This document shows, piece by piece, positions 43,921 to 56,005 of a DNA stretch of 64,000 nucleotides. Source of the DNA: Anastatus disparis (taxonomy: Eukaryota > Arthropoda > Insecta > Hymenoptera > Eupelmidae). The DNA lies in contig JAFFSR010000317.1 of assembly GCA_017163975.1 (NCBI GenBank), positions 1,234,001 through 1,298,000 on the forward strand. The letters are read 5' to 3'. The position numbers were made by a program, and so were the translations under genes. How positions within the stretch are numbered: position 1 is the stretch's first letter; each line of letters begins with the position of its first letter. The notes under the pieces were generated by a model that was not told the origin of the DNA, made no database searches, and worked only from the letters and a program-made list of their open reading frames with translations.

Positions 43921-44832
43921 TACGAAGCTATACCCATGAAACGCCTGCTTCAAATTCTTAGGAGCTGGGTATTCAACAACGGGTTTTATCTTATCTAGGT
44001 CTGGTTTAAATCTATCTCTATTTACCAGAACAACAAGATATTGGACCTCTTCTCGGCAGAATATGCTTTTTTCATGACTGATCGTGAGACCTGCTGCTTT
44101 TAAGCGCAGTAATACCCTCTTTAACTATTTAATATCTTCAACAAACGTCCCGGTTACAACGATTATATCATCTAGATATCAAAACGCTTATGGTTCGAGT
44201 TCTGTGCCTATAACTTTATCGATTAATCGCTAAAAGGTGGCGCCAGCATGACTAAGGCAGTAAGGCATTCGCTTAAACTCAAAAAGGCCAATGTCAGGTA
44301 CCGTGAATGCCGTTTGATCAAGTGAATATTTTTTTATCCTAATTTATTGGTAAGCACTGCTCAAATTCATAGTAGAGATGTATCTCGCTTTCTGTAATTT
44401 ACGAAAGATATCATCTATTCTTGGCAATGGATAATCATCAGGTTTTGTAACTGCGTTAACTTTTCTAAAGACAATACAGAATCTGAATTTTCCATTTGGT
44501 TTCTTTACTCCAACTACATGGCTTGACCAGTCACTCATTGAAGATTCGATAATACCTGCAGCTAGCATCTCGTTAACCTGCTCGTGCATCCATTCTTCGA
44601 CTTTTTTAGAAACAGGATAATATTTCTGTTTAATAGATCGTGCAGAGCCGGTATCAATCTCATGTTCGATCCAGTCTGTGCAGCCTATAGGAGTATCATT
44701 TTCTACTAATATTTCTGTAACTAAACTTTTGACACGAGCACGATCAGCTGCTGATACGTCAGCCAAACCGACTGATCCTAGCTTAGCAACATGCAATTGC
44801 CTAAGCGCAGCGATTTCTAAATTAACTTTCAC
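43921..44832 (-). pseudogene. Gypsy reverse transcriptase
   Basis: The frame 44832-44344 carries IEHEIDTGSARSIKQKYYPV, GIIESSMSDWSSHVVGVKKP, NGKFRFCIVFRKVNAVT (usual FC.D.R.LN with D changed to V) and ARYISTMNLSSAYQ. In the last, the motif A catalytic Asp is replaced by Asn. After frame breaks, YLDDIIVVTGTF (motif C, intact) appears near 44170, preceded by a stop where Trp or Phe is expected. LKAAGLTISHEKSIF and FKPDLDKIKPVVEYPAPKNL follow. Mutated and inactive. Confidence 0.88.
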
Positions 44833-44862
44833 GTTTGTGCCTTTGAAAGAGAGTTTATTTTT

Positions 44863-45165
44863 TCAAGGATCGAAAATAGCCTTCAACGCTCGTTCACAGT
44901 TGCCACCTTGATAGCACTCTTCATCTAAGCTAGGCATAATAGCAGAACGGATTGTTTTTGTAACTCTGCCTAATGTAAAAGGTAAGTCAACATAACTTAC
45001 TATTGAACATGGTCTACCACCTGCTACCTTGGCGAATCTGCTTGTAACTGGTATCAACGGTATCACACAGGCTGCTGCCAACTGCAGACCTGTAGAATTT
45101 ATAACCGTTCGTGACGCACTTGGGTCATATAATGCTCTTATACGGTAATCTCCGATTACTACCAT
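44863..45165 (-). pseudogene. Gypsy retropepsin-like protease
   Basis: Begins VVIGDYRIRALYDPSASRTV, where DPSAS stands at the DTG/DSG active-site position, so the Gly is lost or the family uses a variant. A hydrophobic core and TIRSAIMPSLDEE follow. Processes Gag-Pol in live elements. It continues into RT across a stop near 44862. Confidence 0.65.
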
Positions 45166-45440
45166 CAGCCACTATCGAGCTTCGTCATCGATCTCTGATT
45201 GCAGTTGCTTTTCCTGTTCACTTGTCTCAGCCTGACAAGTGCGAGACTCGCTCTGCTCTTCTACTGGGGTTTCAAATAATCTTTTGTCTAACACCTTTTC
45301 AGTAGAGAGTTCTGAGGTCTCGTAATCTTCGCTAGGAACAGTAGGTACCTCGTCAACTTGTTCCCTTGTCCTTTTCCCACACGTTGCGGGCAGGACCATT
45401 ATGTGTATCCAGGTAGCCCAAAGCGATAACAACTGAGGTT
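45166..45440 (-). pseudogene. Gypsy nucleocapsid/linker with degenerate zinc knuckle
   Basis: At about 45430-45385 a frame reads LSCYRFGLPGYT and then WSCPQR, a CCHC knuckle (C..C.G.PG.....C) with the second Cys changed to Phe and an internal stop. The frame 45432-45172 is acidic (EDYETSELSTEK, EEQSESRTCQAE) and ends next to the protease. Role: RNA binding in Gag. Confidence 0.6.
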
Positions 45441-47393
45441 AGGATTTCGATTTCTTGTACCTTTTATCTAACTGAGAGACTATCTGCATCAACGTTTAAG
45501 CTATATTAAACTGTTCACTTAGTCATAGGACAGTAAGCTACGTCAGGCAGTGAAGAATGTTCTGGCAGAGGAGAAGGCCTATATGCTCTCTCATCTATCA
45601 TAATTCAGCTTTAACTACTTTCTCTAGGGGTGACTCTACGTTCACAATCTCATCTCTTCTTACGTTGTATCTCAGGTAAGAGGTTACGGTTAAGCAGATC
45701 AAGCTGTTGTCCTATATCTTATTATAAGACTTGTGTCTTTGTTGGAAGCATCTACTGTATCCATACCAACGCAGATTAGCTTCTTTAAATTCTGCGCGCG
45801 TGTTCTACGAATGTTTATTATTTTATACCACGTGGCTGCTACGTCTGATAACAGTTCTGGGAGAGAGGATAGTAGGTCACTCTTGCCCATTTTCGCTAGT
45901 GCTCTACATTCTTCTACCCTCGCTAGGAAGAGATCTATACTCTGTCCTTTTTCACCTAAGAATGTTACGTTCCATCGGCTAACTATGTGATCAATATCTA
46001 ACGTTCTATTTCCGTTGTTGGTCCGATCATTTTGCACGTTTGTGTTTATTTGTGGCATTGGGCTTTACGTAATAGGGGCCCCCCTCCCTCCGACTGTACT
46101 TACTCCCGGAAGTTCATTTGGAGCTAAGCCTGCCTGTACGTCTGCCAGTGTGCCATCTTCGGTATTACTACACTGCCGCCGAGATACTTTTACCCCACTT
46201 CGTCTAAAATCGACTTATCTAAAAAGTTTTATAACTCTGAAAAAAATGGTCGTAGCCTAAAAATTCCAACGGAATTCGAAAGATTGTTGAAAATTCTTTT
46301 CAAAACTATTGGTTTGATATGAAAAAAAAAACATTTTTTTCGTATCTTTTATCCTTGTTTAAAAAGAAATTTTTTTTAACCTTGTTTTGACTTCGTAAAA
46401 TTTTAATAGAAATCGTTACATTAATACAAAACCAAATAGGTTTCAAAGCTTATATTTTAACGATGAAAATGCAATGTCGAACATCTAGATTCGACGTTTT
46501 AAACCAGAGTTATAAGATTTTATATTTAAAAATAAGGTTTTTTTCAATGTATTAATATCTCTGAATTTAAGAGGAGTAGAAAAATTTGTTGGAGAGAAAA
46601 AATGTTCCTTTTTGGTCAAATAATAATAATATATAATAAAAAATTGATTTCGGAAGGGGGACAAAAGTATCTCGGCGGCAGTGTATATATTCAGAACGTA
46701 TCTTGGAAATTTACTCTTGTATTAGGCCTTTGGTCGTTATTCCTTTCTTGCTGGTTGTTTTGCTGCTCAGCTATACGAGTACTAGATGATCTTGGATTTA
46801 TTGTTTCCTCTCTTCTTTGTGCTAAGGCTGCTACTGATTCTGCAAGTGCTTTTATTTGTGTTTGCATGTTGTAAAGATATTGCATCATTTCTGTTGGCAA
46901 TAGAAACGGTGTTCCATCCGTTGTTTGCATCGCTGTTGCTACCTGTTCGGTTACTTGAGTTGGAGGGTTGGTGGATGTTTGCGCCTGTCCACCAGGACGT
47001 GATTTGTTTGTTCCCACCCTCAATGTCTCCTGTAGGTTTAATTTTATCTGAAGATCTTTTGAAGCACGCTAAAAATGTGTTCCTCATCGTGTTGTACGTT
47101 AGTGTCATAAATAGTTGACCCTGACTTTTCAAAAATTGTTTTTTCTATAAATTCCTTTCTCTTAGACGGTGTTGATGTACTGTCAATTCTTCATCATTAG
47201 AATCTGTTTGCTAAAACTCTTCAGCTGAATAGTTTCCAACTAACCAATTTATTGAGCGATTGGTTTTTTGGTAATAAAAGCCATCTGTTCTTAGTCTCAA
47301 CTCTTGCAGAGTTGTTCCCAAGTCCTCCTCAGATGTATATCCTACCCATTTTTCAGCTGCGTCTGCACTTGCTGTTAACGGTGTGTTAGCCAT
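45441..47393 (-). pseudogene. Gypsy gag, interrupted by a MITE
   Basis: Start MANTPLTASADAAEKWVGYT at 47393, a stop near 47214, then FLACFKRSSDK and MRVGTNKSRPGGQAQTSTNP, a Gln/Thr/Asn-rich linker with MQYLYNMQTQIKALAESVAA (coiled coil), ending VNFQDTF at the MITE. Beyond the MITE the frame resumes DGTLADVQAGLAPNELPG and then DIDHIVSRWNVTFLGEKGQS and IDLFLARVEECRALAKMGKS, the capsid-type W...F.G......F. It decays after about 45700. Confidence 0.8.
46169..46685. mobile_element. 513-bp TA-flanked MITE in gag
   Basis: Tips CACTGCCGCCGAGATACTTT at 46171 and complement ending at 46683, flanked by TA (46169-46170 and 46684-46685). Removing it rejoins the gag reading on either side, which proves insertion. 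The interior is AT-rich and non-coding. Confidence 0.92.
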
Positions 47394-48102
47394 CTTGAAT
47401 TGACTTTTCTTCTTTCTTGACCATATCTATATCTTGGACCTGATCGCACGCAAGTACGCTACTTAAAGCTCGCAGTGTGTGCGTTTTCACTATATATATA
47501 TATATAATGAATAATATTTTAGTTTGTATATGTGTGGTTAGGAGCTAAGCCGCACACATACGGTGTGAAAAGAAACGATAAAATATATGTATGTATAATT
47601 TGGAGAAAAAATTTATGCTTTTATGTTTTGGTTTTTGGGTTTATTTATTAAAAACAGTAACTAATAATATCTTAGTAAATTGATGAATATAAAAAATTTT
47701 TGAACACTATTGTTTTAATTTTTACTACATAAAAAAATCAGTTAAAGACTGCTATTAAGATCTTCAAAATACGCGATCAAATCCAAAAGCCTGTGCGTTT
47801 TTAAACTTTAGTTAAAAGCGTACACCTAACTGTGTAGGGATAATTTATTTATCATACATTTGTATTTAACGTGTAGTGTAAAAAGTAAATTTTTATTTAA
47901 ATGAAATCTTTGGGAAATTTCTAAATTTTCTCGATAAAACACACTGCGCCAATCGATTGCCTCGCTGCGAGCTGGCAATCTTTGATAAAAGAGAACTAAA
48001 ATTGAAAAAAATTTTAGCTATGTGTAAATAAGATTATGTAATTTAAATTCTATTAAACCGTACGAAAGGAAAACAAAATTTTCTGACCCTTTAATGTATA
48101 TA
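47394..48102. other. AT-rich sequence upstream of Gypsy gag
   Basis: Should contain the Gypsy 5' leader and LTR if they survive, but no match to 40.4-41.2 kb is visible. Contains a short TA run (47494-47506) and the inverted pair GTGTGTGCG / CGCACACA around 47475-47560. No gene. Confidence 0.4.
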
Positions 48103-48925
48103 CAATTAATTTTCGAATGTAATAAGATTTCTTCAAAGCTTTTGAATATTATGTCTGTTATTTTTTGTTTTGAGTCATTATTCAAACTGATGAATACTAT
48201 TTTATTATATTATTATTACTTTTAAAAAAGTATATTTTAGGCGAGTTTAGTTATTGAACACTATAGTATTCTTTAGAATATTTTTTCTAAATATTTCTTT
48301 TTTTTTACTACATACATCAGATTTTTTTTTTAATTTCAGTCCTTGAGACTACTGAAATGAATTGAGTAATTATTATTAAGTTTATACCTTTTACTAGATT
48401 TATCTATAGTTTTTGCTTAAAAAAGTTTTGAAATCAATCAAGCAATCGTCGAGTACTTCTGTATTCAATTCATTCTTTTTAATAATATAAAATTCATAAA
48501 ATATTTACAGTTTCGGCTAAAGAAAGTTTTGAAATCAATGAAGCAATCGTCGAGTACTTCTGTATTCAATTCTTACTTTTTAATAATATAAAATCCATAA
48601 AATGTTCAATTTATATTCTCTTTGATGGACGAATATTTGGAAAAACTTTGCCAAATAATTTTTGAAAAAAAGGGATTATTAAGATGAAGATAGCGATGAT
48701 AGTACACATCAAAATTGAAAAAAAAATGATTTATCAGATCAACTTATTATTCCATTTATGAGTGCATATTACTACTTAAACATTGATGAACTATACTTGA
48801 TCTTAGTGATATCTATTTTATTTTATTCCTAATGAAAGGTTTACTTAATAAACAATTTCGGAAACGATTAGCTTTAAAGTTTCCGAATAATTTTCTATTT
48901 AATATGCTACGGTTAAAGACCCTAA

Positions 48926-49135
48926 TTGTGCAATTTTATTTTTAAAAACTTGGCAGAAGAGTCATTAGCTTCTAACAACTTATATTTGAGAATTTGCTGC
49001 CATCAACTTCAAAATTATTTATGCCTTCTTAAAACTTTCAGTGAAGATACCCTTTTTCATTGTAATACTTTTAATAAAATAAAATTATGCATTCTCTATC
49101 TCACCACACTATCTTTTTATTTTCAAGTGCTGTAA
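48926..49135 (+). other. 69-codon open frame in left arm, mirrored in right arm
   Basis: Begins MCNFIFKNLAEESLASNNLY; the mirrored frame at 51304-51513 (minus) begins MCNFISKNLAEEPLASNNLY. Only a handful of residues differ. CCHQLQNYLCL and HCNTFNKIKLCILYL resemble fragments of zinc-finger/THAP-type transposases, but the match is too weak for a name. It may be a transposase exon relic or chance within the repeat. Confidence 0.3.
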
Positions 49136-49528
49136 AATATATTAGATTTTACAAAATATCTACAAAAAAACTTGCCAGGCCCATGGTTTAATATTTTATG
49201 GTGTAGTTAAAAATGGAAAGGTTTATATAGTAAAGATAAGTATGAGAATACTAAGAATATTTTTTCGTATTACATCGCATGCATTACAAAAAATAATTTT
49301 CGAGGTCAAAATAGAATTTCGTTTATTGTATTAAGATGTATCTTTGTTCTTTATCGTTGAATATTAAATAAAATATTTTTTATCAATATAATACAGAAAA
49401 AAATCATACGCTCCATAATGTAAAAATATATTGTACAATATTTTGAGCGGAATGTTAATGTTCTTAATAATATTCTTTGAATATAGAAAACTACTATCCA
49501 TCGGATGTAAATAATCATTGAAAGGTAC

Positions 49529-49530
<2 letters not shown>

Positions 49531-49582
<52 letters not shown>
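49531..49582. repeat. (TA)n microsatellite
   Basis: Pure TA run abutting the left tip of the inner foldback. Confidence 0.95.
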
Positions 49583-49584
<2 letters not shown>

Positions 49585-50885
49585 GACGTTTCACGTCAAC
49601 TCACCTAACAAAAAAATAGAATTCGTCGAAAATCTGTGAAAATGTTCAATTTGATACCCAAAATATACAAAAAAAATTTTACAAGTCCAGGTCAAAGGGG
49701 TCAGGATTTAAACGTGATGGAATTTTTCGAATTTTCCAAATTTTTTGCTAAATAAATATTTTAATGAATTTTTTCCTCAAAAACTATCAATTTTTCGTTA
49801 AAACTTAATAGAATACTTTTTCTTGGAAATCAGATGTAGAATTCACCTGAATTTTTGGAAATTATAATATACTGATTTTCATGCTTACTTGATCGATTTA
49901 AACATACTATTTAGTATATCTAAAAATCGAGCAGGTTAAATTGGCTTTTTAAAGTCTTATTTTTATCGTTTTTTTATGAGGAAAAAATATACGAAGCCTC
50001 CAGTTGGGCAGCCTTCTCAAAATTACTTAATTGTGCAAAAAAGTCTGAATAAATCGTTATCTTGGATCAATGATAAGATTCGTGATTTGTTTTTCTGAAA
50101 AAGTATTGATTTTTGGGACAAATGTATTAAAATTTTTTTAATTGGAAATCATGTGTAGAAATTTTTTAATTGGAAATCATGTGTAGAATATAAACATATT
50201 TTTACAAATTGTAATTTAAGACATTATGAACCATATATACTAAAAATTTAACAAAAAATAAATTTTAAAATTTCAAAATTTCATTTATAATTTGTGATGT
50301 TTAGCAAATAATGGTTTACAAAAATTTACATACATTCTACATACAATTTCCAATAAAAAACATTTTTATACATTTGTCCCAAAAATCAATACTTTTTCAG
50401 AAAAAAAATCACGAATCTCATCATTGATCCAAAATAACGATTTATTCAGACTTTTTTGCACAATTAAGTAACTTTGAGAAGGCTGCCCAACTGGAGGCTT
50501 CGTATAATTTTCCCTCATAAAAAAACAGAAAAAATAAGACTTTAAAAAGCCAATTTAACCTGCTCGATTTTTAGATATACTAAATAGTATGTTTAAATCG
50601 ATCAAGTAAACATAAAAATCAGTATATTATAATTTCCAAAAACTCAGGTGAATTCTATTAAGTTTTAACGAAAAATTGATAGTTTTTGAGGAAAAAATTC
50701 ATTAAAATATTTATTTAGCAAAAAATTTGGGAAATTCGAAAAATTCCATCACGTTTAAATCCTGACCCTTTTGGCTCGACCTCTAAATTTTTTTTTGTAT
50801 ATTTTGGGTATCAAATAGAACATTTTCACAAATTTTCGACGAATTCTATTTTTTTGTTAGGTGAGTTGACGTGAAACGTCTCATA
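49581..50885. mobile_element. 1.3-kb inner foldback with GGGACGTTTCACGTCAACTC tips
   Basis: The left tip GGGACGTTTCACGTCAACTC and the right complement GAGTTGACGTGAAACGTC close arms of about 620 bp that are almost perfectly complementary. Shared blocks include TAGAATTCGTCGAAAATCTG and TGGAGGCTTCGTAT. A 26-bp unit is duplicated in the left arm (about 50136-50188), so the arms are slightly unequal. It lies in the loop of the outer inverted repeat and is flanked by TA tracts. No coding sequence. Confidence 0.92.
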
Positions 50886-51303
50886 TGTATATATATATAT
50901 TTAGATATATATATGGAAGATAAAAAAATTAGTGGATCATGTTAACCATTACGTAATAATAAATAAGGATTGATTCTTAACGTTTGAGCTTTACTATATA
51001 CAAGTTAGTATTTATCCTTTTTTATTTAAAAAAGTTAGAAACATAGGAAATTGGAAAAGCATATTCTATAAGACTAAATTTTTTTACTCCTTTACATTGT
51101 CAATATATTGCGACACATAAAAATTGTACATGTACACAATTGGTTTATAGATTCATATTTTTACTTATTATTCAACACACTTGAATTAGCTAACAATTCA
51201 ATTATAAAGCAGTACTCACATACATTGAGCATTTCACCAACAAAATATTAAACCACGGGCCTGGCAAGTTTTTTTGTAGATATTTTGTAAAATCTAATAT
51301 ATT

Positions 51304-51513
51304 TTACAGTACTTGAAAATAAAAAGATAGTGTGGTGAGATAGAGAATGCATAATTTTATTTTATTAAAAGTATTACAATTAAAAAGGGTATCTTCCCTG
51401 AAAGTTTTAAAAAGGCATAAATAATTTTGAAGTTGATGGCAGCAAATTCTCAAATATAAGTTGTTAGAAGCTAATGGCTCTTCTGCCAAGTTTTTAGAAA
51501 TAAAATTGCACAA
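51304..51513 (-). other. 69-codon open frame in right arm, mirror of 48926-49135
   Basis: Mirror copy of the left-arm frame with F/S, S/P, L/F and H/N changes. See the left copy for interpretation. Confidence 0.3.
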
Positions 51514-52334
51514 TTTTGGTCATTAACCGTAGCATATTAAATAGAAAATTATTCCGAAACTTTGGAGTTAATCGTTTCGGAAATTGTTTATTAAGTAAAT
51601 CTTTCATCAGGAATAAAATAAAATAGATATCACTGAGATCAAGTATAGTTCATCAATGTTTAAGTAGTAATATTCACTCATAAATGGAATAATAAGTTGA
51701 TCTGATAGATCATTTTTTTTTCAATTTTGATGTGTACTATCATCGCTATCTTCATCTTAATAATCCCTTTTTTTCAAAAATTATTTGACAAAGTTTTTCC
51801 AAATATTCGTCTATCGAAGAGAATATAAATTGAACATTTTATGGATTTTATATTATTAAAAAGTAAGAATTGAATACAGAAGTACTCGACGATTGCTTCA
51901 TTGATTTCAAAACTTTCTTTAGCTGAAACTGTAAATATTTCATGAATTTTATATTATTAAAAAGAATGAATTGAATACAGAAGTACTCGACGATTGCTTG
52001 ATTGATTTCAAAACTTTTTTAAGCAAAAACTATAGATAAATCTAGTAAAAGGTATAAACTTAATAATAATTACTCAATTCATTTCAGTACTCTCAATAAC
52101 TGAAATTAAAAAAAAAATCTGATGTATGTAGTAAAAAGAAAAGAAATATTTAGAAAAAATGTTCTAAAGAATACTATACTGTTTAATAACTAAACTCGCC
52201 TAAAATATACTTTTTTAAAAGTAATAATAATATAATAAAATAGTATTCATCAGTTTGAATAATGACTTAAAACAAAAAATAACAGACATCATATTCAAAA
52301 GCTTTGAAGAAATTATATTACATTCGAAAATTAA

Positions 52335-52478
52335 AAGATAGTGTAATGATAATTTTATGAATTTAATATTATTTTAAAAAGAATGAATTGAATACAGAAG
52401 TATTCGACGATTGCTCAATTGATTTCAAAACTTTCTTAATAAATATTAATATACATGGAAAAAATTGTCATAAAACGT

Positions 52479-52481
<3 letters not shown>
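52335..52481. repeat. Third 97-bp unit outside the right arm
   Basis: The AATTGAATACAGAAGTATTC and GACGATTGCTCAATTGATTT unit repeats those of the arms (inverted sense). It lies just beyond the palindrome end. Confidence 0.7.

Positions 52482-52533
<52 letters not shown>
52482..52533. repeat. (TA)n microsatellite
   Basis: Pure TA run. Confidence 0.95.
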
Positions 52534-52536
<3 letters not shown>

Positions 52537-52539
52537 GTC

Positions 52540-52810
52540 TATACCTGTGTGTGTATGTGGGTGTGCGCGCATGTGAATTGACGTAAAATATCCCATGTAT
52601 ATGTATATAAATATATTCATAAGCCCATGTGTATGCATGCATGCGCTATGACAGGAACAGTCCCATATATATATATATAAAGAAAAATATATATAAACTC
52701 AAGTACGTGTGTCATGCATGTTAATTGACATGAAACGTCCCGTATATATAAATCTGTGTGTGTGCAAGCGTGAGTGTGAATAAACATTAAATATCCCACG
52801 TATATGTGTA
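52540..52810 (+). repeat. Degenerate 50-bp tandem repeat, short array
   Basis: About four units of the TTGACATGAAACGTCCC-ATATATA type (for example at 52576, 52724) with GTGTGTGCAAGCG linkers. Same family as 59216-60171 and 61680-61845. Confidence 0.8.
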
Positions 52811-52821
52811 CTAGTTATATA

Positions 52822-52990
52822 CGTAACTTGGGAGTACGAAGGATGAATACAGGCGAGGCTAAAGTGTTTGTCGCTTGAGTAGCAGCGGTCAGTCTCGGTC
52901 GCGAAGCGCGCCCGAGACTGACTGCTGCTCGAGCGACAAGCACTTTAGTCAAGCCTGGATTCAGAATCCTTCGTACTCCCAAGTTACGTA
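52822..52990. repeat. GC-rich 170-bp palindrome at left edge
   Basis: ACGTAACTTGGGAGTACGAA and complement enclose GTGTTTGTCGCTTGAG... and a centre GCGAAGCGCGCC. Almost fully self-complementary. Confidence 0.9.
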
Positions 52991-53280
52991 GATAAGTTTA
53001 TGTCGTTGGTAGGCCGTATGAGGAACTATAAAAATGATTTTTTAAAATTAATGATATATGTTTTATTAAAAAAAAGTAAATAATGTCATTATTTACTTAT
53101 TTATTTTACTTATTAACTGTTTAACTTTGAAAATTTGTTTAAACAAAACATTCTGTAAAGTTAAGATTTTATGTGAATTTGTATGAGCATTGACATATCT
53201 AACGACATTCTTTTGTTTTCACTAACCTACGAATCGATGTCACTCGCGTCATATACGGCCATGCTGTGCGATATCTCGAT

Positions 53281-53343
53281 CTGTCAATACTCCCTTAGGG
53301 AGTATAGAGCTGTCAATACTCCATAAGGGAGTATTGACAGAGA
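53281..53343. repeat. Short hairpin with GGGAGTATTGACAG arms
   Basis: CTGTCAATACTCCCTTAGGG then a duplicated inverted partner ending AAGGGAGTATTGACAG. Lies in the left-only segment of the giant palindrome. Confidence 0.85.
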
Positions 53344-54171
53344 GAATATCGTCGAGATATTAGCATGAACGTATGCAATGCCTACACAAAGAGTACCCCC
53401 CGTTAAGATAGGTAAAATGCCCTCCCTCATATATTTCAAAACTAATATTTTTTCTTGTTTTTATGGTAATTAAGATTAGGTTTTGTTATATTTATAGTTT
53501 CCTAACACATACCCTAACCTCAACATAACCTAAAAATCACTTTTTTTATAAAATTTTTTTTTTATCTGGAAGGATGCATGATATTAATCCCGCGAAAATC
53601 ATATGACTAGGACTTAGCACACTCTTTTACTGTAATTTTTTGCGAGTCCTAGAAAGCAGTTTTTCTAACCTAAAAATAACATTTAAATCATAAAATCTCC
53701 GTAACTTTGCTCAGGGAGGGGCTACAAGCAATTTTCTGGGCTTAAAATTTGTATTTTTAAAAAACAAATACAATTTATAATGACCAAAAATTCGATTCTG
53801 GCATGGCGCCATGGCGAAAAACTCGAAAAACCATTTTTTCATAGGTTTTCTGTCGGTTATTGGTCTCTAGCAACTCACAAATCATTTTTAGAGAAAAAAA
53901 CATAGCTTTATTGGATTCTACGTGAAAAAATACATTAAAAATGTGCATGATTACTTTAGGAATACTTGGATGCTGTTACAAAACAATTAAAAAAATAAAA
54001 TAATTCTAAAATTATTACATAGCTACTTTGCGTCGTTGCTGCATTTTATGTTTTTATGACCTTGGTCATCTCTTTAGAGTCTCAAAGCTACTATTCAATG
54101 TATCCATAGGCAAATTATGTCCACAACACCCGAAAAACAGAGACAGATACTAGACAGATAACTATAACTCC

Positions 54172-54176
<5 letters not shown>

Positions 54177-54222
<46 letters not shown>
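54177..54222. repeat. (TA)n microsatellite, left arm
   Basis: Counterpart of the longer tract at 56416-56481 in the right arm. Confidence 0.95.
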
Positions 54223-54225
<3 letters not shown>

Positions 54226-54911
54226 GAATAACTTGCCATCCCTCGTATATACATAAGGAATGGCGAGTTGTTCTTAGGGAACGCAAATTATTTTTCTTAT
54301 ACATAGATAAAAAACCAATGTTTATCTATTCCTGTAACTATTCTTTTTAGTGTTCTTTTTTAGCTTGTAAGAGACCTAACATGTTTTCTGTCCTCCATAA
54401 ATCACGAACTCGATAGATTTGAACAATTAAATGATTCCAATTAAGTTCCAAATTCAAAAATTAAAAGATCATTATCTCTTTAGAGTCATAAAGCTACTAT
54501 TCGATATATTTACAGCTAAATTACGCCTATTGCACGCCAAAATAAGATTTTTAAACATAACTGAAGTAATGGTCGTATCATCTGTCTTTTTGTATTACAG
54601 TAGACTCTGGATACAAGAGAATCAACGGGCCTTCAGGAGAGGAATTTTCTTGAAAATTATCTCATACAAAGAGTCCCCAACTCGCTCGAGTCAAAAGTGA
54701 TACCCACACCTACTGTTTTGTTGTGTGAGTTGTATCCAACATGCGTGTATATTCTGTCTCTCTCACTTTCATAGTGGTGGGATAACGCAAATACTTAGGC
54801 TCACGCCCATATTTAGGAGAAAGAGCTCGAAATCTCTTATATCGCAATCTCTTGTATCGAGAGATCACTGAATCATTAAAGAGACAAAGACGGAATAAGG
54901 TTTTAGTAACA

Positions 54912-54925
54912 ATATATATATATGT

Positions 54926-54984
<59 letters not shown>

Positions 54985-55039
54985 AAGAATAGTGAGCTAT
55001 TGCTAGGAACTCTAGGAGCTATTGCTTCTCATATATATA

Positions 55040-55082
<43 letters not shown>
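54912..55082. repeat. Palindrome centre: two (TA)n tracts with direct repeat
   Basis: TA runs at 54930-54981 and 55032-55082, each followed by CAAAGAATAGTGAGCT. Marks the axis region of the giant palindrome. Confidence 0.9.
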
Positions 55083-55086
<4 letters not shown>

Positions 55087-55534
55087 AAGAATAGTGAGCT
55101 GTTGCTAGAAACAACGCGCTTGATTCTCATATATGTAGAAGCAATGTATTTCTTATATCGGTTGCTACTCTATTTTTTGCGTATAATGGCCTGAAGACAA
55201 ATCATAATTGTGGCAGTTCTAACAAAGAATATAAATGCTTACATAGAAGAGTACTTTCAGGCTCGAATTTATAGACTCAACACGATTGTTACTAAAACCT
55301 TATTCCGTCTTTGTCTCTCTAATGATTCAGTGATCTCTCGATACAAGAGATTGCGATATAAGAGATTACGAGCTCTTTCTTCTAAATATGGGCGTGAGCC
55401 TAAGTATTTGCGTTATACCACCACTATGAAAGTGAGAGAGACAGAATATACACGCATGTTGGATACAACTCACACAACAAAACAGTAGGTGTGGGTATCA
55501 CTCTTGACTCAAGCATGTTGGGGACTTTTTGTAT

Positions 55535-56005
55535 GAAAGAATTTTGAGCCGGTCTGTGGCACAGTCGGTAGGAACGTTGGATTCGTATGCTTGGGGAACC
55601 GGGATCGAATCTCGCTCTCGGCTGTTTTTCAAACGAGCACCTCTGTTATATGTGCTTTGTACGCAGTACACACTTACGAGCTCCGTCGCTAAGGGATGAA
55701 AAAGTGCAGTTGTAAAAATCAACTGACCTTGCGTCCCAGTGGATCGGGGTTTGATTCCCTAGGAAAAATTAGAAAAAATAGTTTTCGAAGTTTTCCGAGG
55801 GAATAAACCCGAAGAACACAAAAACATATATATATATATAAAAGTCCCTCTGGGCAAAACTTGAATTATAATAAAAAGTCCCACTGGGCAACAAAAACAA
55901 AAAATATAATAATCACTTGGTGATGGCCTAAGACGTAACGCTCATATGAAGCAAGCCAAGAGGCCAAAATAATAATTAAGAAGAAGAAGAAGAAGAAAGA
56001 ATTTT
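55535..56005 (+). mobile_element. tRNA-derived SINE with 11-bp target duplication
   Basis: Element 55546-55994 flanked by GAAAGAATTTT (55535-55545 and 55995-56005). A box TGGCACAGTCGG (55557-55568) and B box GGATCGAATCT (55602-55612) lie in a tRNA-like head starting GCCGGTCTGTGG. A second B-box-like GGTTTGATTCC (55748-55758) suggests a second tRNA-related module. The body has TCCCACTGGGCAA repeats and the tail is (AAG)n. The left arm of the palindrome at the equivalent position lacks it. Confidence 0.93.

Larger units (their letters stand above)
41190..47393 (-). mobile_element. Ty3/Gypsy LTR retrotransposon, degenerate
   Basis: Minus-strand order gag, zinc knuckle, protease, reverse transcriptase, RNase H, integrase, then an extra ORF: the canonical Ty3/Gypsy arrangement. 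Base composition is clearly less AT-rich than the neighbourhood, as expected for an independent element. Many stops, a MITE in gag (46169-46685) and a deletion in the integrase core show that it is dead. Confidence 0.9.
48103..52334. mobile_element. 4.2-kb outer inverted repeat (foldback)
   Basis: The left arm (about 48103-49197) begins TTAATTTTCGAATGTAATAA and ends CTTGCCAGGCCCATGGTTTA. The right arm (about 51245-52334) is its complement with few differences. Each arm holds two direct 97-bp units (TCAAGCAATCGTCGAGTACT) and a mirrored 69-codon frame. The loop contains a second foldback (49581-50885). Too large for a typical MITE; origin unknown. Confidence 0.88.

Noticed and set aside
55549..55622. 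Functional tRNA gene
   Set aside because: A and B boxes are present, but the tRNA-like part continues into a SINE body with a simple-repeat tail and an 11-bp target duplication.
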